Shown piece by piece: positions 12,687 to 23,049 of a stretch of DNA of 64,000 nucleotides (position 1 is its first letter; each line of letters opens with the position of its first letter). The stretch comes from Stictocephala bisonia (Eukaryota; Arthropoda; Insecta; Hemiptera; Membracidae): NCBI GenBank assembly GCA_035578905.1, contig JAQJVL010000665.1:62001-126000 (forward strand), written 5' to 3'. The notes beneath the pieces are model-generated. The model did no database searches and was not told the DNA's origin. It worked only from the letters and a program-made list of their open reading frames with translations. Both the position numbers and the translations under genes were made by a program.

Positions 12687-13346
12687 GTTCTGAGACACCC
12701 GGTATAAATCACTTACTTTCTATCGATGAAGTTCTGAGACACCCGGTATAAATCACTTACTTTCTATCGATGGAGTTCTGAGACATCCGGTATACAACAC
12801 TTACTTTCTATCGATGGAGTTCTGAGACACCCGGTATAAATCACTTACTTTCTATCGATGGAGTTCTGAGACACCCGGTATACAACACTTACTTTTTGTC
12901 GATGGAGTTCTGAGACACCCCGTATAAATCACTTACTTTCTATCGATGAAGTTCTGAGACACCCGGTGTAAATCACTTACTTTCTATCGATGGAGTTCTG
13001 AGACATCCGGTATACAACACTTACTTTCTATCGATGGAGTTCTGAGACACCCGGTATAAATCACTTACTTTCTATCGATGGAGTTCTGAGACACCCAGTA
13101 CACAACACTTACTTTCTATCGATGAGTTCTGAGGCACCCGGTATAAAACACTTATTTTCTATGGATGGAGTTCTGAGACACCCGGTATCAAACACTTACT
13201 TTCTGTCGATGAAGTTCTGAGACACCCGATATAAAATACTTACTTTCTATCGATGGAGTTCTGAGACACCCGGTATAAAACACTTATTTTCTATCGATGG
13301 AGTTCTGAGATACCCGGTATAAAACACATACTTCCTATCGATGGAG
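12687..13346. repeat. 44-bp tandem array, about 15 copies, with 5-unit higher-order repeat
   Basis: The unit reads GTTCTGAGACACCCGGTATA followed by AATCACTTACTTTCTATCGATGGA. Variants alternate between AAATCAC and ACAACAC types. The five-unit order starting at 12687 (AAATCAC, AAATCAC, ACATCCGG/ACAACAC, AAATCAC, ACAACAC) repeats exactly 220 bp later from 12907. The right-hand five units are more diverged. There is no coding frame. Confidence 0.97.
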
Positions 13347-13349
13347 TTT

Positions 13350-14510
13350 TTGAAGTACGTTACTTTTAGCTTTTGACCAATAAAAATAGGTAAATACAAA
13401 AATATACGTAAATTAATCAATACGTTATGATAATGTTATAAAAATAAACATTTTGTAAAAGGATGTTATGTATCCACAGTACAGGATAAACTAACATCAA
13501 GTTTTAATTAATAAAAGTGCACTTAAACAAATCCGTGTTTCTACCTCTTGTTATTTACTAGTATTATTCTTATTTGATTTCAAATGTAGTATAAAAGCTT
13601 AAAGAGCTATTTTTCTATTACATTTGAAAAACAATCCTTTTTTGCAATAATGAAAGGAATGACTGAAACTTGGTAAATATTGGCATGTCAAACAATACGT
13701 AACAAGTATTGTATATAGGTAATGCACCATATTTACACAAGATAAAAAGTACGAGTACAATGTTATACATAGATTACTGATTTCCAATTTAATAACAAAA
13801 TTTATAATAATAAAATGCCATTATTTATTGCTGAAGTTAGAAACTGGGTTAATAGTTAAGCGTTATTAGCACACAATAATTCAAATGTATCAATCCCTTC
13901 GCATACTTAATCTATCCGGGTTTGAACTAGTTAAACAAACTATTATAATAAGGTCAGATTATGGAAACAACCGTCGTTTAATCGTCTCAACTTGATAAAG
14001 GTGAAATTTATTTTGGACAATCTAAAGTCCTTGTGTCGTGTTCATGTTCACACAACTGCCAAATAACCGAATAGAACTCAATTCAATTACATAACAATTG
14101 TAAAAAAGTACCATTAAAATTGTGTACGACAATTCAGCCATAATTTTAAGATTTATAGTTTATTAAAACTACCCGTTCACTTTTTGGACTAATGTGAAAT
14201 ATTCATTGTCGAGATTTGGTTCGCTGTATTTTTCCCAATATTTACTTTAAATGTTTGTTTTATATTCAGAGTTTTTTGCTGACTCTTATAAAAAGAAGCA
14301 AGCTGAGTTTAGTGTTCAGTTTTACGATGTTTCTTCTCCAGATTTTTTGTCTCAGTTGAAACCCAAATGTATTGTATTTTGATCATAAATATACTTTTTT
14401 CGTACAAAAGCAACCACGATTCTTCCTATAGTAACTAAATAAATAATCGTATTACAATATGACATAACATAGCATGGAATTAGCTTGTAATATCGGATTC
14501 AAACATTCAT
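13350..14510. other. AT-rich intergenic DNA
   Basis: Nothing recognised. A 62-codon minus-strand frame at 13599-13787 has no domain. Confidence 0.5.
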
Positions 14511-14517
14511 ATATATA

Positions 14518-14940
14518 CAGGGTGTCTTTTCTCAAATGGGTCAAAATTTAAATCTTAGAAACCATAAGTCTGACAAGATCTAAATTTTCGCCCAAATGGG
14601 GTACCCAACGAGGGCGAAGGACCACGAGGAGTTAAACAGATATCTTCAAGGTTAGCGAAGGTTGCGTTTGGTATAAAATTAAAGGTCAATTCAAGAGAAA
14701 TTAATTGCTGCAAACCGGACATCGATAGGTTAATCCTTTCCAAAGTAGCGGTCTTTTGAATTTCAAAATAACTAATTTGAACAATATTATTTCTCCGCTA
14801 TTTAACGGTTTTAAGTAAATTATTCAGATCAAAAACTATATTTTATGGAACACAGTTACTAACAAAAAATTAAATTATGAGACTGTCTATGGAAAAAATA
14901 ACATTTTCGTGAAAGCGTTTACATAGTTTTTTCCACCCTC
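14518..14940. mobile_element. Possible small inverted-terminus element, 0.42 kb
   Basis: The left edge begins CAGGGTG after a run of ATATATA (14511-14517). The right edge ends CACCCTC and is followed by TATATA (14941-14946). The termini are complementary over only about six bases, and the flanking TATATA could be a target duplication or simply AT-rich sequence. The interior has GC-richer stretches such as GGTACCCCATTTGGGCG-like words (seen on the minus strand) and an open frame at 14555-14743 (-) that I do not consider coding. A second, similar terminus (TATACAGTGTG) begins at 14943, so two related elements may abut. Confidence 0.3.
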
Positions 14941-14949
14941 TATATACAG

Positions 14950-16630
14950 TGTGTTTCGTACCAACTGGCCACAATCTCCTGTGATTGAACCGTTTGACAC
15001 AGAGTGACGCAGTAAACCTTAACCTAAGTAAATCTCATATGGAGAACGTCACGAAATTGTTTTTGTAGCATTTAAAACACGGGGTGTGCCCGGAAATGGT
15101 GGTCACAGATTCGAATCTCAAAATTTTCAAATAGCAACATAGGTAATGTGGCACATCACGTTAAAGCCTTTTGAACGCTAAAGAGTATGGTAAAAACATT
15201 TGAAAATATCTTAAGTCTTGTCCATATGGTAGGGGGTTTTTTATTTAGTTTTATTTATTTTTTGTTTTTTTGCTGTGATACTCAAGTACCTAAATCTACG
15301 AGTACACATTTTTTCATTGGAAAGAGCACAAGATGTGATTTAAAACGGTATGTCGTATGAACATAATTACAATTGCTTTATCACACGATCAACATTTTAA
15401 GATTTAAAAATATTCGCAGCCCTGTACCCAAAAATGTACATGACCAATGTTTAGCATTTTTTATGAGAGCATATATCATTTTGCATATGAAATGAAATGT
15501 ATTTTAACGAGAAACATGTTTCTAATTTACACTTATATCTATGTCATCGTTTATGAGTTATTTGAAAAATGTCATTACTATAAATTACAATTTTACAGTA
15601 TAAATATAATTTTACAAGCGAGTGGCACCTGTTAAGTTATTAAAACTCCCAGAACCATAAGCATATCAAAATCTTCAGCATTCGTGAAATTAATTCGTCT
15701 TCAAACCAAATCTGTGTGCTTAATGTATCACAAGTGACTAATAGTTGTTTACAACATTTATAACGTGAAACACTACACTTGCACTTCTAAAGATACTCAA
15801 TAACAGCTTTGCAGGAGTTAAGTTAAACAAATAAACAAACAAGTCATGATTATCAGGAATTATAAAATAAATTATGTTAACACACACAACAAATCAGCCT
15901 TCTAACTAGCTACAAACAGTAATGAAAATAAAACTATTGCATACATTACAACAACATGTTATCGTCATATCATTCTTGATCAGCTGATTTTTAAAAACGC
16001 TGTTCTAAATGTAATCTAAAAAATAACCATTTCTATAAGCCTATCGTCAATATGGGACTTCACGGTTTATGATTGTATTCTTATAAGTTATACATTACTT
16101 TTTAAAAGTAAATGGCGAGGTTTTTATATATTATTTAATTGAATTTTATCAACTGATCTTTTTTCACTAATAATTACGAAGATAAATGTTTGAAATTTAT
16201 ATCAAGGCTGTTACGACATGAAACATTCAAATGTTTTATTTAAGCCCTCATTTATTTTTTGCATATCAAATAAATAGCCTCAATATCTCTGGTGATTTAC
16301 TGTTCGCGTTTATTTATATTATTCATGCAACATTTGTTTGAAGATTTCACAACTCATCTTTGTCTTGTAAATAACTCATATTTGGGAGCAAGCATTTAAA
16401 TGTTATAAAGATCCAAGGAAATATGTTCCTGTTGTTAAAACATTTACTATGAAGAAAGTAAATGTTATATAAATTGTAATTAAAGAAAATATATACTAAA
16501 TGAATAAATTATGTGAACAATTGTTTGTGTTCGATTACGAACCAAGATAAATTGTATAACATATAACATCTTAATACGTATAAAACCTGACACCAAAAGA
16601 TAATTACATGAGAAACAGCTAAAAAATCTC
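14950..16630. other. AT-rich intergenic DNA
   Basis: No array, RNA gene or recognisable coding sequence. A 62-codon frame at 15447-15635 (+) is low-complexity. Confidence 0.5.
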
Positions 16631-16631
16631 C

Positions 16632-16689
16632 GCAGTAACGTGTAGTGAGTTTCTTACAACACAGACCACTCAAGCAAACGAAGTCTTTG
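16632..16689 (+). repeat. Isolated partial copy of the 116-bp satellite unit
   Basis: This 58-bp piece carries TAACGTGTAGTGAG, TTACAACACAGACCACTC and CAAGCAAACGAAGTC in the same order as the main array at 17.2-20.6 kb. It lies just left of the 35-bp minisatellite, so that minisatellite is nested in or has split the satellite. Confidence 0.85.
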
Positions 16690-17030
16690 TTAACACTGTA
16701 CGTGTATGGGTGGGTGGGCAGGTCATTTACCTCTGTACGTTTATGGGTGAGCGGGTGGGTCATACCTCTGTATGTGTATGGTTGAGCTGGTGGGTCATAC
16801 CTCTGTAGGTGTATGGGTGAGCGGGTGGGTCATACCTCTGTAGTTGTATGGGTGAGCGGGTGGGTCATACCTCTGTACGTGTATGGGTGAGCGGGTCGGT
16901 CATACCTCTGTACGTATATGGGTGAGCGGGAGGGTCTTACCTCTGTAGGTGTATGGTTGAGCTGGTGGGTCATACCTCTGTACGTGTATGAGTGGATGGG
17001 TGGGTCATTACCACTATACGTTTATGGGTT
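16690..17030. repeat. 35-bp minisatellite, about 9 copies (dispersed family locus 2)
   Basis: The unit on the + strand is TGTACGTGTATGGGTGAGCG followed by GGTGGGTCATACCTC. Its reverse complement aligns with the 36-bp units at 43.1 and 50.2 kb (CCCATACACGTA, GGTAT, GACCCACCCG). Copies vary by point changes; the last unit is TACGTTTATGGG. Confidence 0.95.
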
Positions 17031-17224
17031 GGGATAACAAATGTAGCTGTTCTACGAGTATTCTCCTGTCGTTAGTGTTGGAATATAATGTAGTGTTGGA
17101 AAAACCACTGGAGGCCACCGTGCGTGAATGGGTGGGTGGGTAGACAAATGCCACTAGACGTATATTACTATAACAGGATATAATACTGCATACTGCTTTT
17201 AAAGTAACACCAACGACTTAAAAC
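17031..17224. other. Spacer with a stray minisatellite-like unit
   Basis: Between the 35-bp minisatellite and the main 116-bp array. It contains one diverged family unit (about 17116-17160: GAATGGGTGGGTGGGTAGAC, ACTAGACGTATA), a leftover of the minisatellite, and otherwise unremarkable sequence. Confidence 0.6.
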
Positions 17225-20200
17225 ACATTCTACTCGAGCAAACGAAGTCTTCCTGCCTTAATAAAGGTATCACCAAGAGAGAACTACGTAGGCACCAGCT
17301 AGTATATCCTCTCTCTAACTTGTAGTAAGTGTCCTACAACACAGACTACTCGAGCAAACGAAGCCTTCCTGCATTAATAACTGTATCACCAATAGAGAAC
17401 TACGTAGGTACCAGCTAGTGTATCGTCTCTCTAACGTGTAGTAAGTGTCTTACAACACAGACTACTCGAGCAAACGAAGCCTGCTTGATTTAATAAATGT
17501 ATCACCAATAGAGAACAAGTAGGTAATAGCAAGTATATCCTCTCTCTAACGTGTAGTAAGTGTCTTACAACACAGACTACTCGAGCAAACGAAGCCTTCC
17601 TGCATTAAAAAATGTATCACCAAGAGAGAACTACGTAGTTACAAGCTAGTATATCCCTCTCTAATGTGTAGTAAGTGTCTTACAACACAGACTACTCGAG
17701 CAAACGAAGCCTTCCTGCATTAATAAATGTATCACCAAGAGAGAACAAGTAGGTAATAGCTAGTATATCCTCTCTCTAACGTGTAGTAAATGTCTTAAAA
17801 CACAAACTACTCGAGCAAACGAAGCCTTCCTGCATTAATAACTGTATCACCAATAGAGAACTACGTAGGTACCAGCTAGTGTATCGTCTCTCTAACGTGT
17901 AGTAAGTGTCTTACAACACAGACTACTCGAGCAAACGAAGCCTGCTTGATTTAATAAATGTATCACCAATAGAGAACAAGTAGGTAATAGCAAGTATATC
18001 CTCTCTCTAACGTGTAGTAAGTGTCTTACAACACAGACTACTCGAGCAAACGAAGCCTTCCTGCCTTAATAAAGGTATCACCAAGAGAGAACTACGTAGG
18101 TACCAGCTAGTATATCCTCTCACTAACTTGTAGTAAGTGTCCTACAACACATTCTACTCGAGCAAACGAAGTCTTCCTGCATTAATAAATGTATCACCAA
18201 GAGAGAACTACGTAGGTACCAGCTATTATATCCTCTCTCTAACTTGTAGTAAGTGTCCTACAACACAGACTACTCGAGCAAACGAAGCCTTCCTGCATTA
18301 ATAAATGTATCACCAAGAGAGAACAAGTAGGTAATAGCAAGTAAATCCTCTCTCTAACGTGTAGTAAGTGTCTTACAACACAGACTACTCGAGCAAACGA
18401 AGCCTTCCTGCATTAATAAATGTATCACCAATAGAGAACTACGTAGGTACCAGCTAGTATATCTTCACTCTAACGTGTAGTAAATGTCTTAAAACACAAA
18501 CTACTCGAGCAAACGAAGCCTTCCTGCATTAATAAATGTATCACCAATAGAGAACTACGTAGGTACCAACTAGTGTATCGTCTCTCTAACGTGTAGTAAG
18601 TGTCTTACAACACAGACTACTCGAGCAAACGAAGCCTGCTTGATTTAATAAATGTATCACCAATAGAGAACAAGTAGGTAATAGGTAGTATATCCTCTCT
18701 CTAACTTGTAGTAAGTGTCTTACAACACAGACTACTCGAGCAAATGAAGCCTGCTTGATTTAATAAATGTATCACCAATAGAGAACTACGTAGGTACCAG
18801 CTAGTATATCCCTCTCTAACGTGTAGTAAGTGTCTTACAACACAGACTACTCGAGCAAACGAAGCCTGCTTGATTTAATAAATGTATCACCAATAGAGAA
18901 CTACGTAGGTACCAGCTAGTATATCCCTCTCTAACGTGTGATAAATGTCTTACAACACAGACTACTCAAGAAAACGAAGCCTTCCTGCATTAATAAATGT
19001 ATCACCAAGAGAGAACAAGTAGGTATTAGCTAGTATATCCCTCTCTAACGTGTAGTAAGTGTCTTACAACACAGACTACTCGAGCAAACGAAGCCTTCCT
19101 GCATTAATAAATGTATCACCAAGAGACAACAATTAGGTTATAGCAAGTAAATCCTCTCTCGAACGTGTAGTAAATAACTTAAAACACAAACTACTCGAGT
19201 ACACGAAGCCTTCCAGCATTGATAAATGTATCACCAATAGAGAACTTCGTAGGTACCAGCAAGTATATCCTCTCTCTAACGTGTAGTAAATGTGTTAAAA
19301 CACAGACGACTCAAGCAAACGAAGCCTTCCTGCATTAATAAATGTATCACCAAGAGAGAACAAGTAGGTAATAGCAAGTATATCCTCTCTCTAACGTGTA
19401 GTAAATGTCTTAAAACACAGACTACTCAATCAAACGAAGCCTTCCTGCATTAATAAATGTATCACCAAGAGAGAACAAGTAGGTAATAGCAAGTATATCC
19501 TCTCTCTAACGTGTAGTAAATGTCTTAAAACACAGACTACTCAAGCAAACGAGGCCTTCGTGCATTAATAAATGTATCACCAAGAGAGAACAAGTAGGTA
19601 ATATCAAGTATGTCCTCTCTCTAACGTGTAGTAAATGTCTTAAAACACAGACTACTCAAGCAAACGAAGCCTTCCTGCATTAATAAATGTATCACCAAGA
19701 GAGAACAAGTAGGTAATAGCAAGTATATCCTCACTCTAACGTGTAGTAAATGTCTTAAAACACAGACTACTCAAGCAAACGAAGCCTTCCTGCATTAATA
19801 AATGTATCACCAAGAGAGAACAAGTAGGTAATAGCAAGTATATCCTCTCTCTAACGTGTAGTAAATGTCTTAAAACACAAAATACTCGAGCAAACGAAGC
19901 CTTCCTGCATTAATAAATGTATCACCAATAGAGAACTACGTAGGTACCAGCTAGTATATCCCTCTCTAACGTGTAATAAGTGTCTGACAACACAGACTAC
20001 TCGATCAAACGAAGCCTTCCTGCATTAATAAATGTATCACCAATAGAGAACTACGTAGGTACCAGCTAGTACATCCCTCTCTAACGTGTAGTAAGTGTCT
20101 TACAACACAGACTACTCGAGCAAACGACGCCCTCCTGCATTAATAAATGTATCACCCAGAGAGAACAAGTAGGTAATAGCAAGTATATCCTCTCTCTAAC

Positions 20201-20575
20201 GTGTAGTAAGTGTCCTACAACACAGACTACTCGAGCAAACGAAGCCTTCCTGCATTAATAAATGTATCACCAAGAGAGAACTACGTAGGTACCAGCTAGT
20301 ATATCCTCTCACTAACGTGTAGTAAGTGTCTTACAACACAGACTACTCGAGCAAACGAAGCCTTCCTGCATTAATAAATGTATCACCAAGAGAGAACTAC
20401 GTAGGTACCAGCTAGTATATTCCTCTCACTAACGTGTAGTAAGTGCCTTACAACACAAACTACTCGAGCAAACGAAGCCTGCTTGATTTAATAAATATGT
20501 CACCCAGATATAATTACGTAGGTATTAGCTAGTAAATCCCCTTCTCTAACGTGTACCAAGTGACTTACAATGCAG
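17225..20575. repeat. 116-bp satellite array, about 29 copies
   Basis: Units run CTACTCGAGCAAACGAAGCC, a TTCCTGCATTAATAAATG segment, TATCACCAAGAGAGAA, a variable middle, CCTCTCTCTAACGTGTAGTA and AGTGTCTTACAACACAGA. Two middle types exist: ACTACGTAGGTACCAGCTAG (full length) and ACAAGTAGGTAATAGCAAG (a few bp shorter). Another variant carries CTGCTTGATTTAATAA. A marked variant block at about 17365-17555 recurs at about 17825-18015, a 461-bp, four-unit higher-order repeat. Copies from about 19190 to 19880 share AAATGTCTTAAAACAC, a local homogenised group. There is no sign of coding. Confidence 0.98.
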
Positions 20576-20850
20576 ACTGATATAGTAAACGAAGCTTGAA
20601 TGGCTAAATAATGGTGTTACTAAGAGTGAATTACGTCAAGATTAGCTAGCAAATCCCCGTTGTAACGTGTAGTAAGTGACTTACAACGCAGATTACTTTA
20701 GTAAAAGGAGCCTAAAAGGTTCTATAAAGGGTCAGATTCCATTATATAACCCCCAAATAAAAGATAGGGTAAGTGAGTGGGTAGGCAGGTAGATTAGGTT
20801 ACATGATTACAGCTGTATAACTTATAGTTTCTATTTGAGAGGCATATAAC
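20576..20850. repeat. Diverged satellite units bridging the 116-bp and 106-bp subfamilies
   Basis: Two degraded units (about 20576-20690 and 20690-20730) combine features of both neighbours: GGTGTTACTAAGAGTGAATTACGT resembles the 106-bp type, while GTAACGTGTAGTAAGTGACTTACAACGCAG resembles the 116-bp type. From 20760 there is a short G-rich stretch (AGTGAGTGGGTAGGCAGG) like the minisatellite family, then about 80 bp of unrelated sequence. Confidence 0.8.
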
Positions 20851-22262
20851 GGAATCTGATTCAATAAAGGTGTCACCAAAAGAGAATTACGCGAGTATTT
20901 CCTAATAATTCACCTCTGTAACGTGTATTAGGTGCACACTACCTTAGTAAACGTAATCTGCATGATTCAATAAAGGTGTCACCAAGAGAGAATTACGCGA
21001 GTATTTCCTAATAATTCACCTCTGTAACGTGTATTAGGTGCACACTACCTTAGTAAACATAATCTGCATGATTCAATAAAGGTGTCACCAAGAGAGAATT
21101 ACGCGAGTATTTCCTAATAATTCACCTCTGTAACGTGTATTAGGTGCACACTACCTTAGTAAACGTAATCTGCACGATTCAATAAAAGGTGTCACCAAGA
21201 GAGAATTACGCGAGTATTTCCTAATAATTCACCTCTGTAACGTGTATTAGGTGCACACTACCTTAGTAAACGTAATCTGCACGATTCAATAAAGGTGTCA
21301 CCAAGAGAGAATTACGCGAGTATTTCCTAATAATTCACCTCTGTAACGTGTATTAGGTGCACACTACCTTAGTAAACGTAATCTGCATGATTCAATAAAG
21401 ATGTCACCAAGAGAGAATTACGCGAGTATTTCCTAATAATTCACCTCTGTAACGTGTATTAGGTGCACACTACCAGTAAACGTAATCTGCATGATTCAAT
21501 AAAGGTGTCACCAAGAGAGAATTACGCGAGTATTTCCTAATAATTCACCTCTGTAACGTGTATTAGGTGGACACTACCTTAGTAAACGTAATCTGCATGA
21601 TTCAATAAAGGTGTCACCAAGAGAGAATTACGCGAGTATTTCCTAATAATTCACCTCTGTAACGTGTATTAGGTGCACACTACCTTAGTAAACGTAATCT
21701 GCATGATTCAATAAAGGTGTCACCAAGAGAGAATTACGCGAGTATTTCCTAATAATTCACCTCTGTAACGTGTATTAGGTGCACACTACCAGTAAACGTA
21801 ATCTGCATGATTCAATAAAGGTGTCACCAAGAGAGAATTACGCGAGTATTTCCTAATAATTCACCTCTGTAACGTGTATTAGGTGCACACTACCTTAGTA
21901 AACGTAATCTGCACGATTCAATAAAGGTGTCACCAAAGAGAGAAACTACCGAGGTATTTCCTAATAATTCACCTCTGTAACGGTGTAGTTAGGTGCACAC
22001 TACCAGGTAAACGTATCTGCATGATTCAATAAAGGTGTCACCAAGAGAGAATTACGCGAGTATTTCCTAATAATTCACCTCTGTAACGTGTATTAGGTGC
22101 ACACTACCTTAGTAAACGTAATCTGCACGATTCAATAAAGGTGTCACCAAAAGATAATTACGCGAGTATTTCCTAATAATTCACCTCTGTAACGTGTATT
22201 AGGTGCACACTACCTTAGTAAACGTAATCTGCATGATTCAATAAAGGTGTCACCAAGAGACT
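20850..22262. repeat. 106-bp satellite array, about 13 copies
   Basis: The unit runs AATCTGCATGATTCAATAAA, GGTGTCACCAAGAGAGAATT, ACGCGAGTATTTCCTAATAA, TTCACCTCTGTAACGTGTAT and TAGGTGCACACTACCTTAGT. Copies are nearly identical, more so than in the 116-bp array. Segment order and words such as TCACCAAGAGAGAA and TAACGTGTA show common descent with that array. Some units lack TT in CCTTAGTAAACG (21474, 21789), a spacing of 315 bp, about three units. The unit at about 21925-22015 carries many single-base indels. Confidence 0.98.
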
Positions 22263-22269
22263 TACAACG

Positions 22270-22555
22270 TTGAATCTTATCTGAATCTCTCCCCATGTGT
22301 GTTAGATTTATTGTAAGGATACAGCAGCGTTTAAGTATTTATCATTTGGAATTTTCGGAAAATAAAATATCTATGAAAGAAGGAGGTTCCTATAATAGAG
22401 AAAATTAAATGCGAAAGCATGTTTTAATTTGGTTTGTGATTTGTCGATTTTCAGTAATTAAAACAATTTTACTTTAATACAAGACTTTGTTCAATAGTAA
22501 GATTTGGTTATTTTGTAATTTGGTCATTGTAAAAAATCTCAGAGTTCATCCACCT
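22270..22555. other. AT-rich spacer
   Basis: Separates the 106-bp satellite from the next minisatellite. Its right part contains TTGTAATTTG (22513-22522), whose exact inverse lies just beyond the minisatellite at 23036-23045. Confidence 0.6.
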
Positions 22556-22558
22556 CAC

Positions 22559-23033
22559 AGCTAGACACATAGACAGACATTTACAACCCCCCCCCAGCTG
22601 ACACATAGATTGACATTTACCCACCAACCCCCCCCCCCCCAGCTGACACATAGATTGAAATTTACCCACCCACCCACCCAGCAGACACATAGATTGACAT
22701 ATACCCACCCACCCTCCCAGTAAACACATAGATTGAAATTTACCCACCCACCCTCCCAGCAGACACATAGATTGACATTTACCCACGCAGCAGATACGTA
22801 GGTTGACATTTACCCACTCAGCCACCCAGCAGACACGTAGATTGACATTTAAGCACCCACCCTTCCAGCAGACACGTAGTTTGACATTTAAGCACTCACC
22901 CTTCCAGCAGACACGTAGATTGACATTTACCCACCCACCCTCCCAGCAGATACATAGATTGACATTTACCTACCCACCCAGCAGACACATAGATTGATAT
23001 TTACCCACCCAACAGACACATAGATTGACATTT
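22559..23033. repeat. 39-bp minisatellite, about 13 copies (dispersed family locus 3)
   Basis: The unit runs AGCAGACACATAGATTGACA then TTTACCCACCCACCCTCCC, with CACGTAG variants. Several left-hand units are shortened or have expanded C runs (about 9 C near 22588, 11 C near 22630). ACACGTAGATTGACATTTAC aligns with ACACGTATAATGGTATTTAC of the 9.1-kb array and the CCCACCCACCC run is shared, so it belongs to the same family. Open frames on both strands here are repeat artefacts. Confidence 0.96.
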
Positions 23034-23049
23034 AACAAATTACAATGAC

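Noticed and set aside
12687..13346. CRISPR-like regular array
   Set aside because: The units are contiguous with no unique spacers, and the surrounding DNA is eukaryotic.
14555..14743. 62-codon minus-strand frame inside a putative element
   Set aside because: Short, and inside a candidate non-coding repeat with no matching protein family.
16632..23033. Centromere core
   Set aside because: About 6 kb of mixed short arrays between ordinary AT-rich DNA is too small and heterogeneous to call a centromere from sequence alone.
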